NCBI RefSeq assembly: GCF_000189415.1
Contig: NC_015144.1
Coordinates: forward strand, 2,094,001 to 2,158,000
Length of the DNA: 64,000 nt
From: Weeksella virosa DSM 16922
GTDB lineage: Bacteria > Bacteroidota > Bacteroidia > Flavobacteriales > Weeksellaceae
Reading direction: 5' to 3'
The notes below the pieces were generated by a model that made no database searches, was not told where the DNA came from, and worked only from the letters and a program-made list of their open reading frames with translations. Of this stretch, positions 36,231 to 45,378 are shown piece after piece; positions within the stretch are counted from its first letter, which is position 1, and every line of letters begins with the position of its first letter. The position numbers and the translations under genes are program-made.

Positions 36231-36955
36231 ATAAAGAGTGGTTCGCCACATGGTTCAATACACCGTACTATCACCTGTTATACAACAACAGAAACACCGA
36301 AGAAGCAGAAGATTTTATTCGTCATCTCGCCAACTATTTACAATTACCTCTATCGACCAAAGTAATGGATTTGGCGTGTGGTAAAGGTCGTCATTCTGTT
36401 TTTCTAAATAAATTGGGATATGAAGTCACTGGTCTAGATTTATCAGAAAATAGTATAGAATATGCCAAGCAATTTAGCAATAATCGTTTACATTTTGATG
36501 TACACGATATGCGAGAGGTTTATAAAAAGAATGCTTTTGGTCTGATTGTTAATCTGTTTACAAGTTTTGGATATTTCTTGAATAATGAAGACCATCTTCG
36601 TGTCTTTCAGTCGGTGTATGATCAATTAGAAAAAAACGGTATTTTTGTGTTGGATTATCTCAACGTAGAAAAAGCAATTCACGAACTCATACCCTATGAA
36701 AAAAAGGAGATCCAGGGTATTTCGTTTGATATTCACAAACAAATAAAAGAAAACTTTATACAGAAAGATATCAACTTCAGAATAGATAACGAACCCTATC
36801 ATTATCAAGAATTTGTGAAAATAATCCGATTAGAAGATTTCGTAAGTATTGCCAAAAAAGTTGGCTTTCAACTTAAAGCATATTTTGGTGATTATCAACT
36901 AAATGCATTTGAACCCAAAACATCATCACGCTTAATTTTAATTTTTGAAAAATAA
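36218..36955 (+). CDS. Class I SAM-dependent methyltransferase
   Basis: 245 residues from the ATG at 36218. The frame continues upstream through the Fur gene, but MPNVDKEWFATWFNTPYYHLLY is the normal beginning of the family. KVMDLACGKGRHSVFLNKLGYEVTGLDLS is the SAM-binding motif I-II region, and VLDYLNVEKAI follows. The substrate is unknown. It is tightly coupled to the Fur gene upstream and shares one base with the ZIP transporter start downstream. Confidence 0.88.
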   Translation: MPNVDKEWFATWFNTPYYHLLYNNRNTEEAEDFIRHLANYLQLPLSTKVMDLACGKGRHSVFLNKLGYEVTGLDLSENSIEYAKQFSNNRLHFDVHDMREVYKKNAFGLIVNLFTSFGYFLNNEDHLRVFQSVYDQLEKNGIFVLDYLNVEKAIHELIPYEKKEIQGISFDIHKQIKENFIQKDINFRIDNEPYHYQEFVKIIRLEDFVSIAKKVGFQLKAYFGDYQLNAFEPKTSSRLILIFEK

Positions 36956-37656
36956 TGCAAATACTTGTCCTTGTTGCAAGTGTCATAATTGGTGTTGGCA
37001 TTTCTTCTTTCTTTTCTATCCCTAACAAAAATATTAAACTTTTACTTGCGTTTAGTGGGGCTTTCTTTTTGGGTATCACTTTATTAGAGATATTGCCTCA
37101 TGTCTATGTGCATTCTATCGAAACGCACCATACGCACCAAATTGGTTTATGGATTTTGTTTGGTGTAATGATACAGTATATTCTAGAAACTGTAAGTAAG
37201 GGCGTAGAACATGGGCATATACATTTGGAGGAAAGTGGATTCCCGGCCGGAGTTTTTTTAGGACTCTTCTTGCATTCTTTAATAGAAGGAATTCCGGTCG
37301 CCAACGAAGAATCTCAGCATTTTTTGTGGGCAATTTTTGCACATAACATTCCTGTCTCTATTATTTTATACCAAGCCCTAAAAACTAAAATCGAAAAGAA
37401 AAGTCATATTTGGTTATTAATTATATTATTTGCTCTTGCCGCACCAATAGGTTTTTTTCTCGGGAAATATACAGTTATTAGCCAATATGCCAACAGTATA
37501 AGTGCAATAGTTTGCGGGATATTCTTACATATTTCAACCGTTATACTTTTCGAAGCCAATGCAGGACATAAATTTAATGGCATGAAGTTTATAATGATGG
37601 TTGGTGGCTTTCTATTGGCTTATTTTTCTGTAAATATGATTGGTCATCACGGATAA
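36955..37656 (+). CDS. ZIP-family divalent metal transporter
   Basis: 233 residues with about eight predicted membrane helices. The family histidine-rich helices are visible: ETVSKGVEHGHIHLEE, then LFLHSLIEGIPVANE (helix IV metal site) and LWAIFAHNIPVSIILYQAL (helix V). ZIP proteins import zinc or iron into the cytoplasm. The TAATG junction with the methyltransferase, and the Fur-type gene ahead of it, indicate a metal-controlled operon. Its end overlaps the opposite gene at 37647 by 10 bases. Confidence 0.92.
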   Translation: MQILVLVASVIIGVGISSFFSIPNKNIKLLLAFSGAFFLGITLLEILPHVYVHSIETHHTHQIGLWILFGVMIQYILETVSKGVEHGHIHLEESGFPAGVFLGLFLHSLIEGIPVANEESQHFLWAIFAHNIPVSIILYQALKTKIEKKSHIWLLIILFALAAPIGFFLGKYTVISQYANSISAIVCGIFLHISTVILFEANAGHKFNGMKFIMMVGGFLLAYFSVNMIGHHG

Positions 37657-38117
37657 ATAGGCAATTCTGGCAAGAAAAAATAGTGTTGATTTTCATAATC
37701 GATCTGACAATAATAATGCTGTAAACCATTCGAAACCATCAAATATTTTGCTTTTGTAAGAAGATTATATCGAGCAATTTGATCAAAAGTTTCTTGGGTA
37801 ATTTTGATTGAAGGCGCTTTGCATTCGACCATCAAAAAAGGATTTTCTTGCTGGTAACATACAATATCTGATCGTTTTTGCATACCCGTGATCGGGATTA
37901 TCTTTTCCAAGGCAATATTAGACGAGGAGTATTTTTTTTCTTCGATCAAGAAATGTAAAATATGCTGTCTTACCCATTCTTCTGGGGTGTATACGAACCA
38001 TTTTTTTCGAATCAAACAAAAGATAAACCATTTTCCTTCGGTTTGTTTCAATCTAATTTGGTAATTTTCGGGAAAATTTAATTGTATAAGTTCCAACGAT
38101 GAGTGCGACTGATTCAT
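37647..38117 (-). CDS. HsdR N-terminal-like (PD-(D/E)XK) domain protein
   Basis: 156 residues. FVYTPEEWVRQHILHFLIEEKKY and MQKRSDIVCYQ... FLMVECKAPSIKITQETFDQIARYN carry the nuclease-fold acids (Asp of RSDIV, Glu-x-Lys of VECKA), as in the type I restriction HSDR_N_2 family. It is a short stand-alone protein widespread in Flavobacteriia and not part of a restriction operon here. The ATG at 38117 makes it overlap holA by 19 bases head to head. A TTG at 38096 would avoid this and agrees better with the family start. Confidence 0.82.
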   Translation of the reverse strand: MNQSHSSLELIQLNFPENYQIRLKQTEGKWFIFCLIRKKWFVYTPEEWVRQHILHFLIEEKKYSSSNIALEKIIPITGMQKRSDIVCYQQENPFLMVECKAPSIKITQETFDQIARYNLLTKAKYLMVSNGLQHYYCQIDYENQHYFFLPELPIYP

Positions 38118-39109
38118 TGCTCAAAGATATTAAAAACAAAAATTTCTTGCCGATCTATTTTTTAGCCGGCGAAGAACCATATTATATCGATGAGTTGACC
38201 GAAGCTTTAGAGAAGAATGTGCTAACAGAAGATGAGAAAGCATTTAATCAGACCATAGTGTATGGACAAGATGTGGATATGGAACAATTGATAAGTCTGG
38301 CAAAACAGTATCCAATGGGTGCAGAAAAGCAATTGATAATTGTAAAAGAAGCACAACATTTGGCAAGAGAAATAGATAAACTTTTACCATACGCAGAAAA
38401 CCCACAATCATCGACAGTATTGGTGTTTAATTTTAAAGGGAAAACGATCGATAAACGTTTAAAGATTGCTAAAACACTCCAAAAACTAAATGCTTATCAT
38501 GAATTTAAAAAAATCTATGAATCGAAAATTCCAGATTGGATAGATCAACGCGTTTTGAAAAGTGGAGTGAAAATCGACATGAAAGCCAAGATGCTTTTGG
38601 CAGAATTTGTAGGTGCAAATTTATCTAGATTAGATAATGAAATCGAGAAATTAGCATTGATTATCGGAAAAGGAAACACCATTACACCAGACCAAATAGA
38701 GCGAAATATAGGCATAAGCAAAGATTATAACAATTTTGAGTTGCGTACGGCAATCATTAACAAAGACATGCCAAAGATTGCTTCTATTATTCATTATTTC
38801 GATAAAAACCCAAAAGAAAATCCTATTATAGTTACTATTTCGGCTATTTTTAATTTGTTTCAGAGTCTAGTAATTTTGCATACATTAGAAGATAAATCAC
38901 CCTCCAATGCAGCTAAAAATTTAGGAGTTCATCCGTATTTTGTGAATGAGTATTTTACGGGAGCAAAAAATTATCCACTAAAATCTACTATGCAAATTAT
39001 TTCCTTAATACGTGAATATGATATGAAAAGCAAAGGAGTAGGAGCTACCGGAAATGTTTCTCATGCCGATTTACTAAAAGAATTGGCAATAAAAATAATA
39101 CACTCATAA
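38099..39109 (+). CDS. holA: DNA polymerase III subunit delta
   Basis: 336 residues, the normal length. The N-terminal AAA+-like domain has FLPIYFLAGEEPYYIDELTEAL and PMGAEKQLIIVKEAQHL. The middle carries KAKMLLAEFVGANLSRLDNEIEKLAL and ITPDQIERNIGISKDYNNFELRTAI, characteristic of HolA. It opens the sliding clamp in the clamp-loader complex. Transcribed divergently from the HsdR-like gene. Confidence 0.94.
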   Translation: MSATDSLLKDIKNKNFLPIYFLAGEEPYYIDELTEALEKNVLTEDEKAFNQTIVYGQDVDMEQLISLAKQYPMGAEKQLIIVKEAQHLAREIDKLLPYAENPQSSTVLVFNFKGKTIDKRLKIAKTLQKLNAYHEFKKIYESKIPDWIDQRVLKSGVKIDMKAKMLLAEFVGANLSRLDNEIEKLALIIGKGNTITPDQIERNIGISKDYNNFELRTAIINKDMPKIASIIHYFDKNPKENPIIVTISAIFNLFQSLVILHTLEDKSPSNAAKNLGVHPYFVNEYFTGAKNYPLKSTMQIISLIREYDMKSKGVGATGNVSHADLLKELAIKIIHS

Positions 39110-39165
39110 AAATTTCGATAACCAAAAAACAGTATTAATTTTACCACATTAAAAAAAATAAAAAA

Positions 39166-40116
39166 ATGATCGAAGAAATTATGCAATACGACACCGTAAT
39201 TATTGGTTCTGGGCCTGCAGGTTATACGGCAGCCATATATGCTGCACGAGCAAATCTTAATCCTGTTGTTTTTACGGGAATGGAGCCTGGAGGACAATTA
39301 ACTACAACGACAGATGTTGATAATTTCCCTGGATATCCTGATGGAATTACAGGTCCAGATATGATGGCTGATTTGCAAAAACAAGCAGAACGTTTCGGTA
39401 CGAAAGTTATTTACGAATACATTACAGAAGCTAACTTAGCAACAGAGGTTGGGCAAATACATAAGCTAAAAACAAGTAGTGGAAAAGAAATTCATGCCAA
39501 AACAGTCATAATTTCTACCGGTGCAACTGCAAAATATTTAGGCTTAGATGATGAAAAGAAGTATGCCGGAAGCGGTGTATCTGCATGTGCCACATGTGAT
39601 GGGTTTTTCTACAAAGGCAAAGACGTTGCAGTAATTGGCGGGGGAGATACAGCTGCAGAAGAGGCAACGTATTTATCAAAACTATGTAAAAAAGTCTATT
39701 TACTGATCAGAAGAGATGAAATGCGCGCCTCTAAAGCAATGCAAGAAAAAGTTTTTAAAACACAAAATATAGAAGTAATGTTCAACCACGAGTTGATTGG
39801 TTTAGAAGGTGATATGGTAGTGCAAAAAGCCAATATCATCAATAACAAAACCAATGAAAAATCTTCTTTAGAGTTGGATGGTGTATTTATTGCGATAGGA
39901 CACACGCCAAATACAGATCTCTTCAAAACGCAACTAAACATGGACGAGATGGGGTATTTAGTAACAGAAGATAAATCGACCAAAACAAATTTGCCAGGAG
40001 TTTTTGCTGCAGGAGATGTACAAGATAGTGTCTATAGGCAAGCGATTACAGCTGCAGGAACGGGGTGTATGGCTGCTTTGGATGCCGAAAAATACATCTT
40101 ACAAAATTTCTCTTAA
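39166..40116 (+). CDS. trxB: Thioredoxin-disulfide reductase
   Basis: 316 residues. FAD-binding VIIGSGPAGYTAAIYAARANL at the N-terminus, the redox-active CATC in GSGVSACATCDGFFYKG, the NADPH-binding VIGGGDTAAEEATYLSKL, and the C-terminal GVFAAGDVQDSVYRQAITAAGTGC are all present. It keeps thioredoxin reduced in the cytoplasm. A second Met (MQYDTVI, residue 6) is an alternative start. A terminator hairpin lies at 40148. Confidence 0.97.
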   Translation: MIEEIMQYDTVIIGSGPAGYTAAIYAARANLNPVVFTGMEPGGQLTTTTDVDNFPGYPDGITGPDMMADLQKQAERFGTKVIYEYITEANLATEVGQIHKLKTSSGKEIHAKTVIISTGATAKYLGLDDEKKYAGSGVSACATCDGFFYKGKDVAVIGGGDTAAEEATYLSKLCKKVYLLIRRDEMRASKAMQEKVFKTQNIEVMFNHELIGLEGDMVVQKANIINNKTNEKSSLELDGVFIAIGHTPNTDLFKTQLNMDEMGYLVTEDKSTKTNLPGVFAAGDVQDSVYRQAITAAGTGCMAALDAEKYILQNFS

Positions 40117-40147
40117 AATAGCAGAATTTTTAAACAAATAGTAATAG

Positions 40148-40179
40148 AAAACATGTCTTCGAGAGAAGATATGTTTTTT
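40148..40179 (+). terminator. Rho-independent terminator after trxB
   Basis: AAAACATGTCTTC pairs with GAAGATATGTTTT with one G-T pair and a 4-base loop, followed by T. It lies about 30 bases after the trxB stop. Confidence 0.75.
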
Positions 40180-40255
40180 GTATAAAATGATTCTTTTTTC
40201 CTGCCCGTTTTGGTAGGATAAAATTGTATTTTTACCAAAATTTATAAATCATAAA

Positions 40256-41338
40256 ATGAACTCTCCTTTTAAAACATATTTCGATCAAGTGCTTTCTCTT
40301 TGTGAATTTGATGAAGATTTACGCAAAGGTTTGTTGTTTTTTATGGGCTGCTCAATGGTAAATAACAATGCAAATGAGATAATGAGTCTTCATAATAGCG
40401 AAAACGAAATTCAGCAAGCACTCAATCAATTAGTTTTTTTATACGAACAACCTAGTTCGACAGATAATCACTTATTCGAGTTGGATTATCAGTCGATAAA
40501 TAACCTTTTATATTCTGTAAATGTATTGTATCTGGATCATATTCAGCCGCAAAACAAAGATTGGAAAGAACAACTACAAGCTTTGCAAACTTATTCGGTT
40601 GTAGAAGATTTTGTGAACATATTTATCGATAAGAAATTTACGATTGCAACGAATCATCGTGTGATAACTGATTTTTTCGAGAAAATTGGTGCTTATTTAT
40701 CGCTTTTGCAATACGATGATTCTATGTCGTACAAAGCAGGTATTGCATACAATAAGGTTTATCAGGAAAAAGATTTCGAAGGTTTCAATTTTTTGCAAGC
40801 TACAATTTTACGGATTTCCCCGCCGATGTATCGCGCCCTGTACAAGTTTCCTCTTTTCTTTATTTACGACCCCAATAGGCTAAATGCAAATCATTTATTT
40901 TCAACCATTTTACAGTTTTTCTACTTAGACACCAATCGTACAATTGCCAAACATATACATGCTTTCCATAATTATTTGTTCCTAAAACCAAATTCTATGA
41001 GCTTGCGAAAAGAATGGAATTTCGAAACCGAAAATCGTGGACAAATGATTTCTCAATTAATGTTCAATACGTTGTCGATTAGAAATTCACCTTTATTTCA
41101 ATTTCGAAATGAATTTTTAGGATCAAATGATTTTATATATTCAGACCTGAAAAATCAAACCATTTCTCAAGAAGATTTCATATTGCGTTTGCAAAATTTA
41201 TTCGAGAATTATTATGAAATCAATATCGACGACATGGTACATGAAGAATACAATCATGCCGAATATTTACAGTTTTTGGCGATTCTGTTTTATGAAGTTT
41301 CTGCGCACGCCATGTTGCCAGAAAAAATAATTAATTAA
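40256..41338 (+). CDS. Conserved-looking hypothetical protein, 360 residues
   Basis: I do not recognise the family. The protein has no signal peptide or clear membrane helix and is rich in aromatic residues and helices (LRKGLLFFMGCSMVNNN, VLYLDHIQPQNKDWKEQLQAL, AYLSLLQYDDSMSYKAGIAYNKVY). There are no obvious catalytic or metal-binding motifs. Codon use and base composition are like its neighbours, and terminators lie on both sides (40148 and 41363), so it is a single-gene unit and probably a core flavobacterial gene. Confidence 0.75.
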   Translation: MNSPFKTYFDQVLSLCEFDEDLRKGLLFFMGCSMVNNNANEIMSLHNSENEIQQALNQLVFLYEQPSSTDNHLFELDYQSINNLLYSVNVLYLDHIQPQNKDWKEQLQALQTYSVVEDFVNIFIDKKFTIATNHRVITDFFEKIGAYLSLLQYDDSMSYKAGIAYNKVYQEKDFEGFNFLQATILRISPPMYRALYKFPLFFIYDPNRLNANHLFSTILQFFYLDTNRTIAKHIHAFHNYLFLKPNSMSLRKEWNFETENRGQMISQLMFNTLSIRNSPLFQFRNEFLGSNDFIYSDLKNQTISQEDFILRLQNLFENYYEINIDDMVHEEYNHAEYLQFLAILFYEVSAHAMLPEKIIN

Positions 41339-41362
41339 TTTTTAATAGAAGTATAGAAAACA

Positions 41363-41400
41363 AAAAAAAGCCTTTTTATTATAGTTTAAAGGCTTTTTTT
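41363..41400. terminator. Bidirectional terminator between convergent genes
   Basis: An A-run then GCCTTT (41370-41375) pairs with AAAGGC (41388-41393) followed by seven T. It serves both the hypothetical gene on the left and the P-type ATPase on the right. Confidence 0.85.
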
Positions 41401-41406
41401 TAATGA

Positions 41407-44070
41407 TTATCGCTTTGTCAATTTTACGTTATTCAAGCGAGTCGAGTTAAGAATTACCGAAACAGAACTTAGACTCATTGCTGCTGCAGCAATCATTGGC
41501 GACATCAGAATGCCTAAAAAAGGATACAAGATGCCAGCCGCAATCGGAATTCCTAATAAATTATAAATAAACGCAAAAGCTAAGTTTTCTTTGATGTTTT
41601 TCATCATTGCTCTACTAAGGTTGATACTCTTCGTTACACCTAGCAAATCTCCTTTTAGCAAAGTAATATCGGCACTTTCTATTGCCACTTCGGTTCCAGA
41701 ATCCATTGCAATGGCCACGTTGGCCTGTGCCAAAGCAGGTGCATCATTAATCCCGTCTCCTGCCATGCCTACAATTTTACCTTTTTGCTGCAAATCTTTT
41801 ATAATCGATAATTTATCTGCTGGCAATACCTCTGCTTGATAATGAGAAATCCCAACTTCCTCTGCAACTTTTGCTGCAGTATTTTTATTGTCACCCGTAA
41901 GCATAATCAAATCAATATTTTCTTCTTTCAATTGTTTGATTGCTTCTTTGGTCGTAGGCTTCAGAGAATCAGAAAGCTCAAAAACGGCAACAACTTTATC
42001 CTCTATAATAAGGTAAGAAGTCGTGTTAGAAGGTATTTCGGTAGGATGAAAAGCGGGCGATAATTCTTGGGCCAAACGTAGATTTCCTAAAGCAACTTTT
42101 TGATTATCTATTGAACCTGAAACTCCTTTTCCAGAAAGATTCGAAAAATCATTTACTTTAAGATTCTCAATATTTTCTTTATTGGCTAGTTCGGTAAATG
42201 CTAAAGCTAGCGGATGCGTACTATTTTGGTTGAGACTTGCCGCAAATTGAATCGCATTTTCTCGATTTGTTTGATCCAAAAGATCAACTTTCACGATGCT
42301 TGGTCGCCCTTCTGTTAGGGTTCCTGTCTTGTCTATGGTCAAAGTATCTATCTGATTGAGGCGTTCTAAGGCTTCTGCATTTTTCACTAAAATTCCGTTT
42401 TTTGCACCTTTTCCTACCGCAACCATTACCGACATTGGCGTAGCCAAACCAAGTGCACAAGGACAGGCAACGATCAATACAGCAATAGCATTGGCAATGG
42501 CGTAAGCTACTCTATTTTCTCCACCGAATATCCACCAAGCAAAAAATGTAAGAATGGAAACTGCAATTACAGTTGGGACAAAAATTTTAGAAATTTTATC
42601 TACAGATCGTTGTATGGGCGCTTGCGTTCTACTTGCCGAATTCACCATCTGAATGATGTGCGACAACATGGTGTCTTGACCAATTTTCTCAGCGGTCATA
42701 ATAAAACTTCCCGAACCATTTATACTTCCACCAATTACTTTATCATTTACGATTTTTGATACCGGAATTGCTTCTCCGGTAATCATAGATTCATCTATAT
42801 CACTATTCCCTTCGATGATTTTACCGTCTATTGGAATTTTATCGCCAGGACGAACACGCAGTTGATCGCCAATTTTTATGCTGTCTACCAATATTTTTTT
42901 ATCTCCATTTTTGGTGATTAAAATCGCTTCATTAGGGGTAAGTTTAATCAGTTCTTTTAGAGCTTTATTGGTTTTAGAATGTGCTTTGGCTTCCATCAAT
43001 TGACCCAAAATAACCAGTGTAATGATTACAGCAACAGACTCGAAATATAAACCGATTTGCCCGTGATGTGTTCTGAATTCTACGGGGAATATCTGTGGAA
43101 AAAACAAGGCAACAAGACTGTACAGAAATGCAGCTGTGGTACCTAATCCAATCAAACTAAACATGTTGAGATGCCATGTCTTGAATGAGTTGTAAGCCCG
43201 AATAAAATACGTCCAACCACAATAAAAAACAACAGGTAAACACAAGAAAAATTGTAGATATGCAGAAGCTTTGTACGAGATAATTCTCCCGATAGGATTA
43301 CCCGGAATCATTTCTCCCATAGCTAACAAAAATATAGGCATGGTGAAAACAACCGATATTATGAACTTTTTGCGGATACCAAGATAAACTTCATCTACTT
43401 CTTCTTTGGGTTCGATTGGTACTAAATCTGCTCCACATATCGGACAGTTACCTGGTTCATCGGTTGTTATCTCATTATGGATCGGACATGTGAATTGTGT
43501 TTTTGGTTTTAGTGGTGTTATTTTTTCCAGATTCATTCCGCACACCCTACAACTTCCCATTTCATCATACACTTTATCGCCTTCGCACATCATCGGGCAA
43601 TAATATTTCCCTATTTGATCTTCGGTAAAACTTGGTGGTGGATAAACGCCGGCATGACCCGTACAACAACTTGCATCAGCTGTTTGTTCGGTTTTGTTCT
43701 GCAATAGACTCTTGTTAACTTGCTCAACCGGCATTAAAAACATATTACAAACCGGGCATCGACCTGGTTCGTCGTATTCTTTGTCGCCTTCGCAAAACAT
43801 CGGACAAATATATTTTCCGCTTTCTGATTGGTTAGCTAATATATGATCCGGCAACGAATCGCCAGGAATGACCAAATGATAATCACCCGCTTGCGTAAGG
43901 TATTTCTGAAGTTCTTCTGACGAAAGTTCTTTTTCGCTTTCGATGAAAAATTGATCAGGTAAAAACACTTTAGCTTTTACCCCAGGTATTGTATTGAGTA
44001 TTGCTTCTACTTCTTTTTTACTTTGATAGTTTTGCAATCCATGAACGGTATATTGTTTTGTTGTAGGCAT
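41407..44070 (-). CDS. Copper-type heavy metal translocating P-type ATPase
   Basis: 887 residues from the ATG at 44070. The frame is open 59 codons further upstream, but that part is not homologous. Residues 1-65 resemble a metal-binding HMA fold but without the Cys-x2-Cys pair. Three heavy-metal-binding Cys/His motifs follow at about 89-112, 158-181 and 195-216 (CPMFCEGDKEYDEPGRCPVC, CPMMCEGDKVYDEMGSC, CPIHNEITTDEPGNCPIC). The membrane CPC motif is at 536-538, the phosphorylated Asp580 is in DKTGT, and GDGINDAPAL closes the ATPase. It should export Cu(I), possibly Ag(I), across the inner membrane. Confidence 0.93.
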   Translation of the reverse strand: MPTTKQYTVHGLQNYQSKKEVEAILNTIPGVKAKVFLPDQFFIESEKELSSEELQKYLTQAGDYHLVIPGDSLPDHILANQSESGKYICPMFCEGDKEYDEPGRCPVCNMFLMPVEQVNKSLLQNKTEQTADASCCTGHAGVYPPPSFTEDQIGKYYCPMMCEGDKVYDEMGSCRVCGMNLEKITPLKPKTQFTCPIHNEITTDEPGNCPICGADLVPIEPKEEVDEVYLGIRKKFIISVVFTMPIFLLAMGEMIPGNPIGRIISYKASAYLQFFLCLPVVFYCGWTYFIRAYNSFKTWHLNMFSLIGLGTTAAFLYSLVALFFPQIFPVEFRTHHGQIGLYFESVAVIITLVILGQLMEAKAHSKTNKALKELIKLTPNEAILITKNGDKKILVDSIKIGDQLRVRPGDKIPIDGKIIEGNSDIDESMITGEAIPVSKIVNDKVIGGSINGSGSFIMTAEKIGQDTMLSHIIQMVNSASRTQAPIQRSVDKISKIFVPTVIAVSILTFFAWWIFGGENRVAYAIANAIAVLIVACPCALGLATPMSVMVAVGKGAKNGILVKNAEALERLNQIDTLTIDKTGTLTEGRPSIVKVDLLDQTNRENAIQFAASLNQNSTHPLALAFTELANKENIENLKVNDFSNLSGKGVSGSIDNQKVALGNLRLAQELSPAFHPTEIPSNTTSYLIIEDKVVAVFELSDSLKPTTKEAIKQLKEENIDLIMLTGDNKNTAAKVAEEVGISHYQAEVLPADKLSIIKDLQQKGKIVGMAGDGINDAPALAQANVAIAMDSGTEVAIESADITLLKGDLLGVTKSINLSRAMMKNIKENLAFAFIYNLLGIPIAAGILYPFLGILMSPMIAAAAMSLSSVSVILNSTRLNNVKLTKR

Positions 44071-44317
44071 TTTATAATAATTTTTATCTAGTCCAAATAT
44101 CCGAAATATTATAGTCTGAGGTTTTATATAAAATACATAAAAAATTATAAGTTTAGTAGGATAGAAGAGACTTTCTTCAGGAAATGGATAAGATAAAATA
44201 TTTTGTCGAAAAACCCAAACTAGTAGGATGAAAAAAATTAGAAACAAAAAACAAAATTACGTAAATCTTTTTAGATATTTGGTATCATTTCGGTTAAGAA
44301 ATGCCATAAAAGCGTAG

Positions 44318-44325
44318 TATTTTTG
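44318..44325 (+). promoter_or_regulatory. TAnnTTTG box (TATTTTTG) for the arginine/citrulline operon
   Basis: Exact match, 29 bases before the ATG at 44355, a suitable distance for a short leader. The 284-base divergent space also holds the ATPase promoter on the other strand, which I could not pinpoint. Confidence 0.5.
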
Positions 44326-44354
44326 CATCCAAACAAAAACAAACAAAAACAACA

Positions 44355-45332
44355 ATGAACGCTAATAATTACAATCCAATCGAAGAAGTTTTAGAAAAAG
44401 TACAAGCCAGAGGAGGTTGGGTGAACGCACATTCTCATTTGGATAGAGCGTATTCTTTGACTCGAGATACTTTTGCATTATCGAACTCTTATCTAAAAGA
44501 GAAATGGCATTTGGTCGATGACATGAAAAGAAATTCTTCTGTTGATGATATTTATTTCCGAATGGAAAAAGCCATTACTTATATGCTCGAGCAGGGTGTA
44601 CAAGCGATTGGCTCTTTTATAGATTGTGATGAAGTAATTGAAGATCGGTCTATTTTAGCGGCACAGCGTTTACGAGAAAATTACGGGAACGATTTAGAAA
44701 TTCGTTTTGCCAATCAAGTTCTCAAAGGTGTTATTGACCCAAAAGCAAGAGAATGGTTTGATCTTTCTGCTCAGTTTGTAGACATTATTGGGGGGTTGCC
44801 AGCCAAAGATTTTGGTAAAGAAGACGAACACCTAGATATTCTACTCTCTACAGCCAAAGAAAAAAATCTATTGGTACATGTACATGTCGATCAGTTCAAT
44901 ACCGACGAAGAAAAAGAAACCGAACAATTGGCACGTAAAGTTATCGAACATGGAATGCAAGGTAAAGTTTCTGCGGTACATTCGATATCGGTTGCCGCTC
45001 ATCCGAAAAAATATCGTTTCGAGTTGTATGATTTGATAAAAGAAGCAGATTTGCATGTAATTTCTTGTCCGACTGCATGGATCGATCATAACCGTACAGA
45101 ACGTTTAGCACCTTCACATAATTCGGTAACTCCGGTTGATGAAATGGTGCCAAGAGGGATAAATGTAGCCTTTGGTACGGACAATATAAATGATATATAC
45201 AAACCTTTTTCAGATGGTCATTTACTTACCGAATTGAGAGTGATGTTAGAAGCTTGCCACTATTATGATGTGGAGAGCCTTTCTGATATTGCTACAGTAA
45301 ACGGACTTAAGGTTTTAGGGTTATCCAAGTAA
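44355..45332 (+). CDS. Amidohydrolase-superfamily protein (cytosine-deaminase-like)
   Basis: 325 residues. Metal-binding features of the superfamily are visible: NAHSHLD (HxH), HVHVDQF, VSAVHSISVAAH and the catalytic Asp in FGTDNINDI. The sequence is closest in style to cytosine deaminase/aminohydrolase proteins, which remove amino groups or open cyclic amides. Its two downstream partners are guanidino-group hydrolases, so a substrate related to arginine, citrulline or a cyclic ureide is possible. That is inference. It is first of a three-gene row. Confidence 0.8.
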   Translation: MNANNYNPIEEVLEKVQARGGWVNAHSHLDRAYSLTRDTFALSNSYLKEKWHLVDDMKRNSSVDDIYFRMEKAITYMLEQGVQAIGSFIDCDEVIEDRSILAAQRLRENYGNDLEIRFANQVLKGVIDPKAREWFDLSAQFVDIIGGLPAKDFGKEDEHLDILLSTAKEKNLLVHVHVDQFNTDEEKETEQLARKVIEHGMQGKVSAVHSISVAAHPKKYRFELYDLIKEADLHVISCPTAWIDHNRTERLAPSHNSVTPVDEMVPRGINVAFGTDNINDIYKPFSDGHLLTELRVMLEACHYYDVESLSDIATVNGLKVLGLSK

Positions 45333-45378
45333 ACTAAAACTTATAACAAAAATTGCCACAAAAAAAATGAAATAAACT

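Noticed and set aside
37647-38117. Type I restriction system suggested by the HsdR-like domain
   Set aside because: The protein is only 156 residues, has no helicase part, and no hsdM or hsdS lies nearby.
44071-44247. 59-codon N-terminal extension of the P-type ATPase
   Set aside because: The extension is AT-rich, hydrophobic by composition and not homologous; the ATG at 44070 gives the normal N-terminus.
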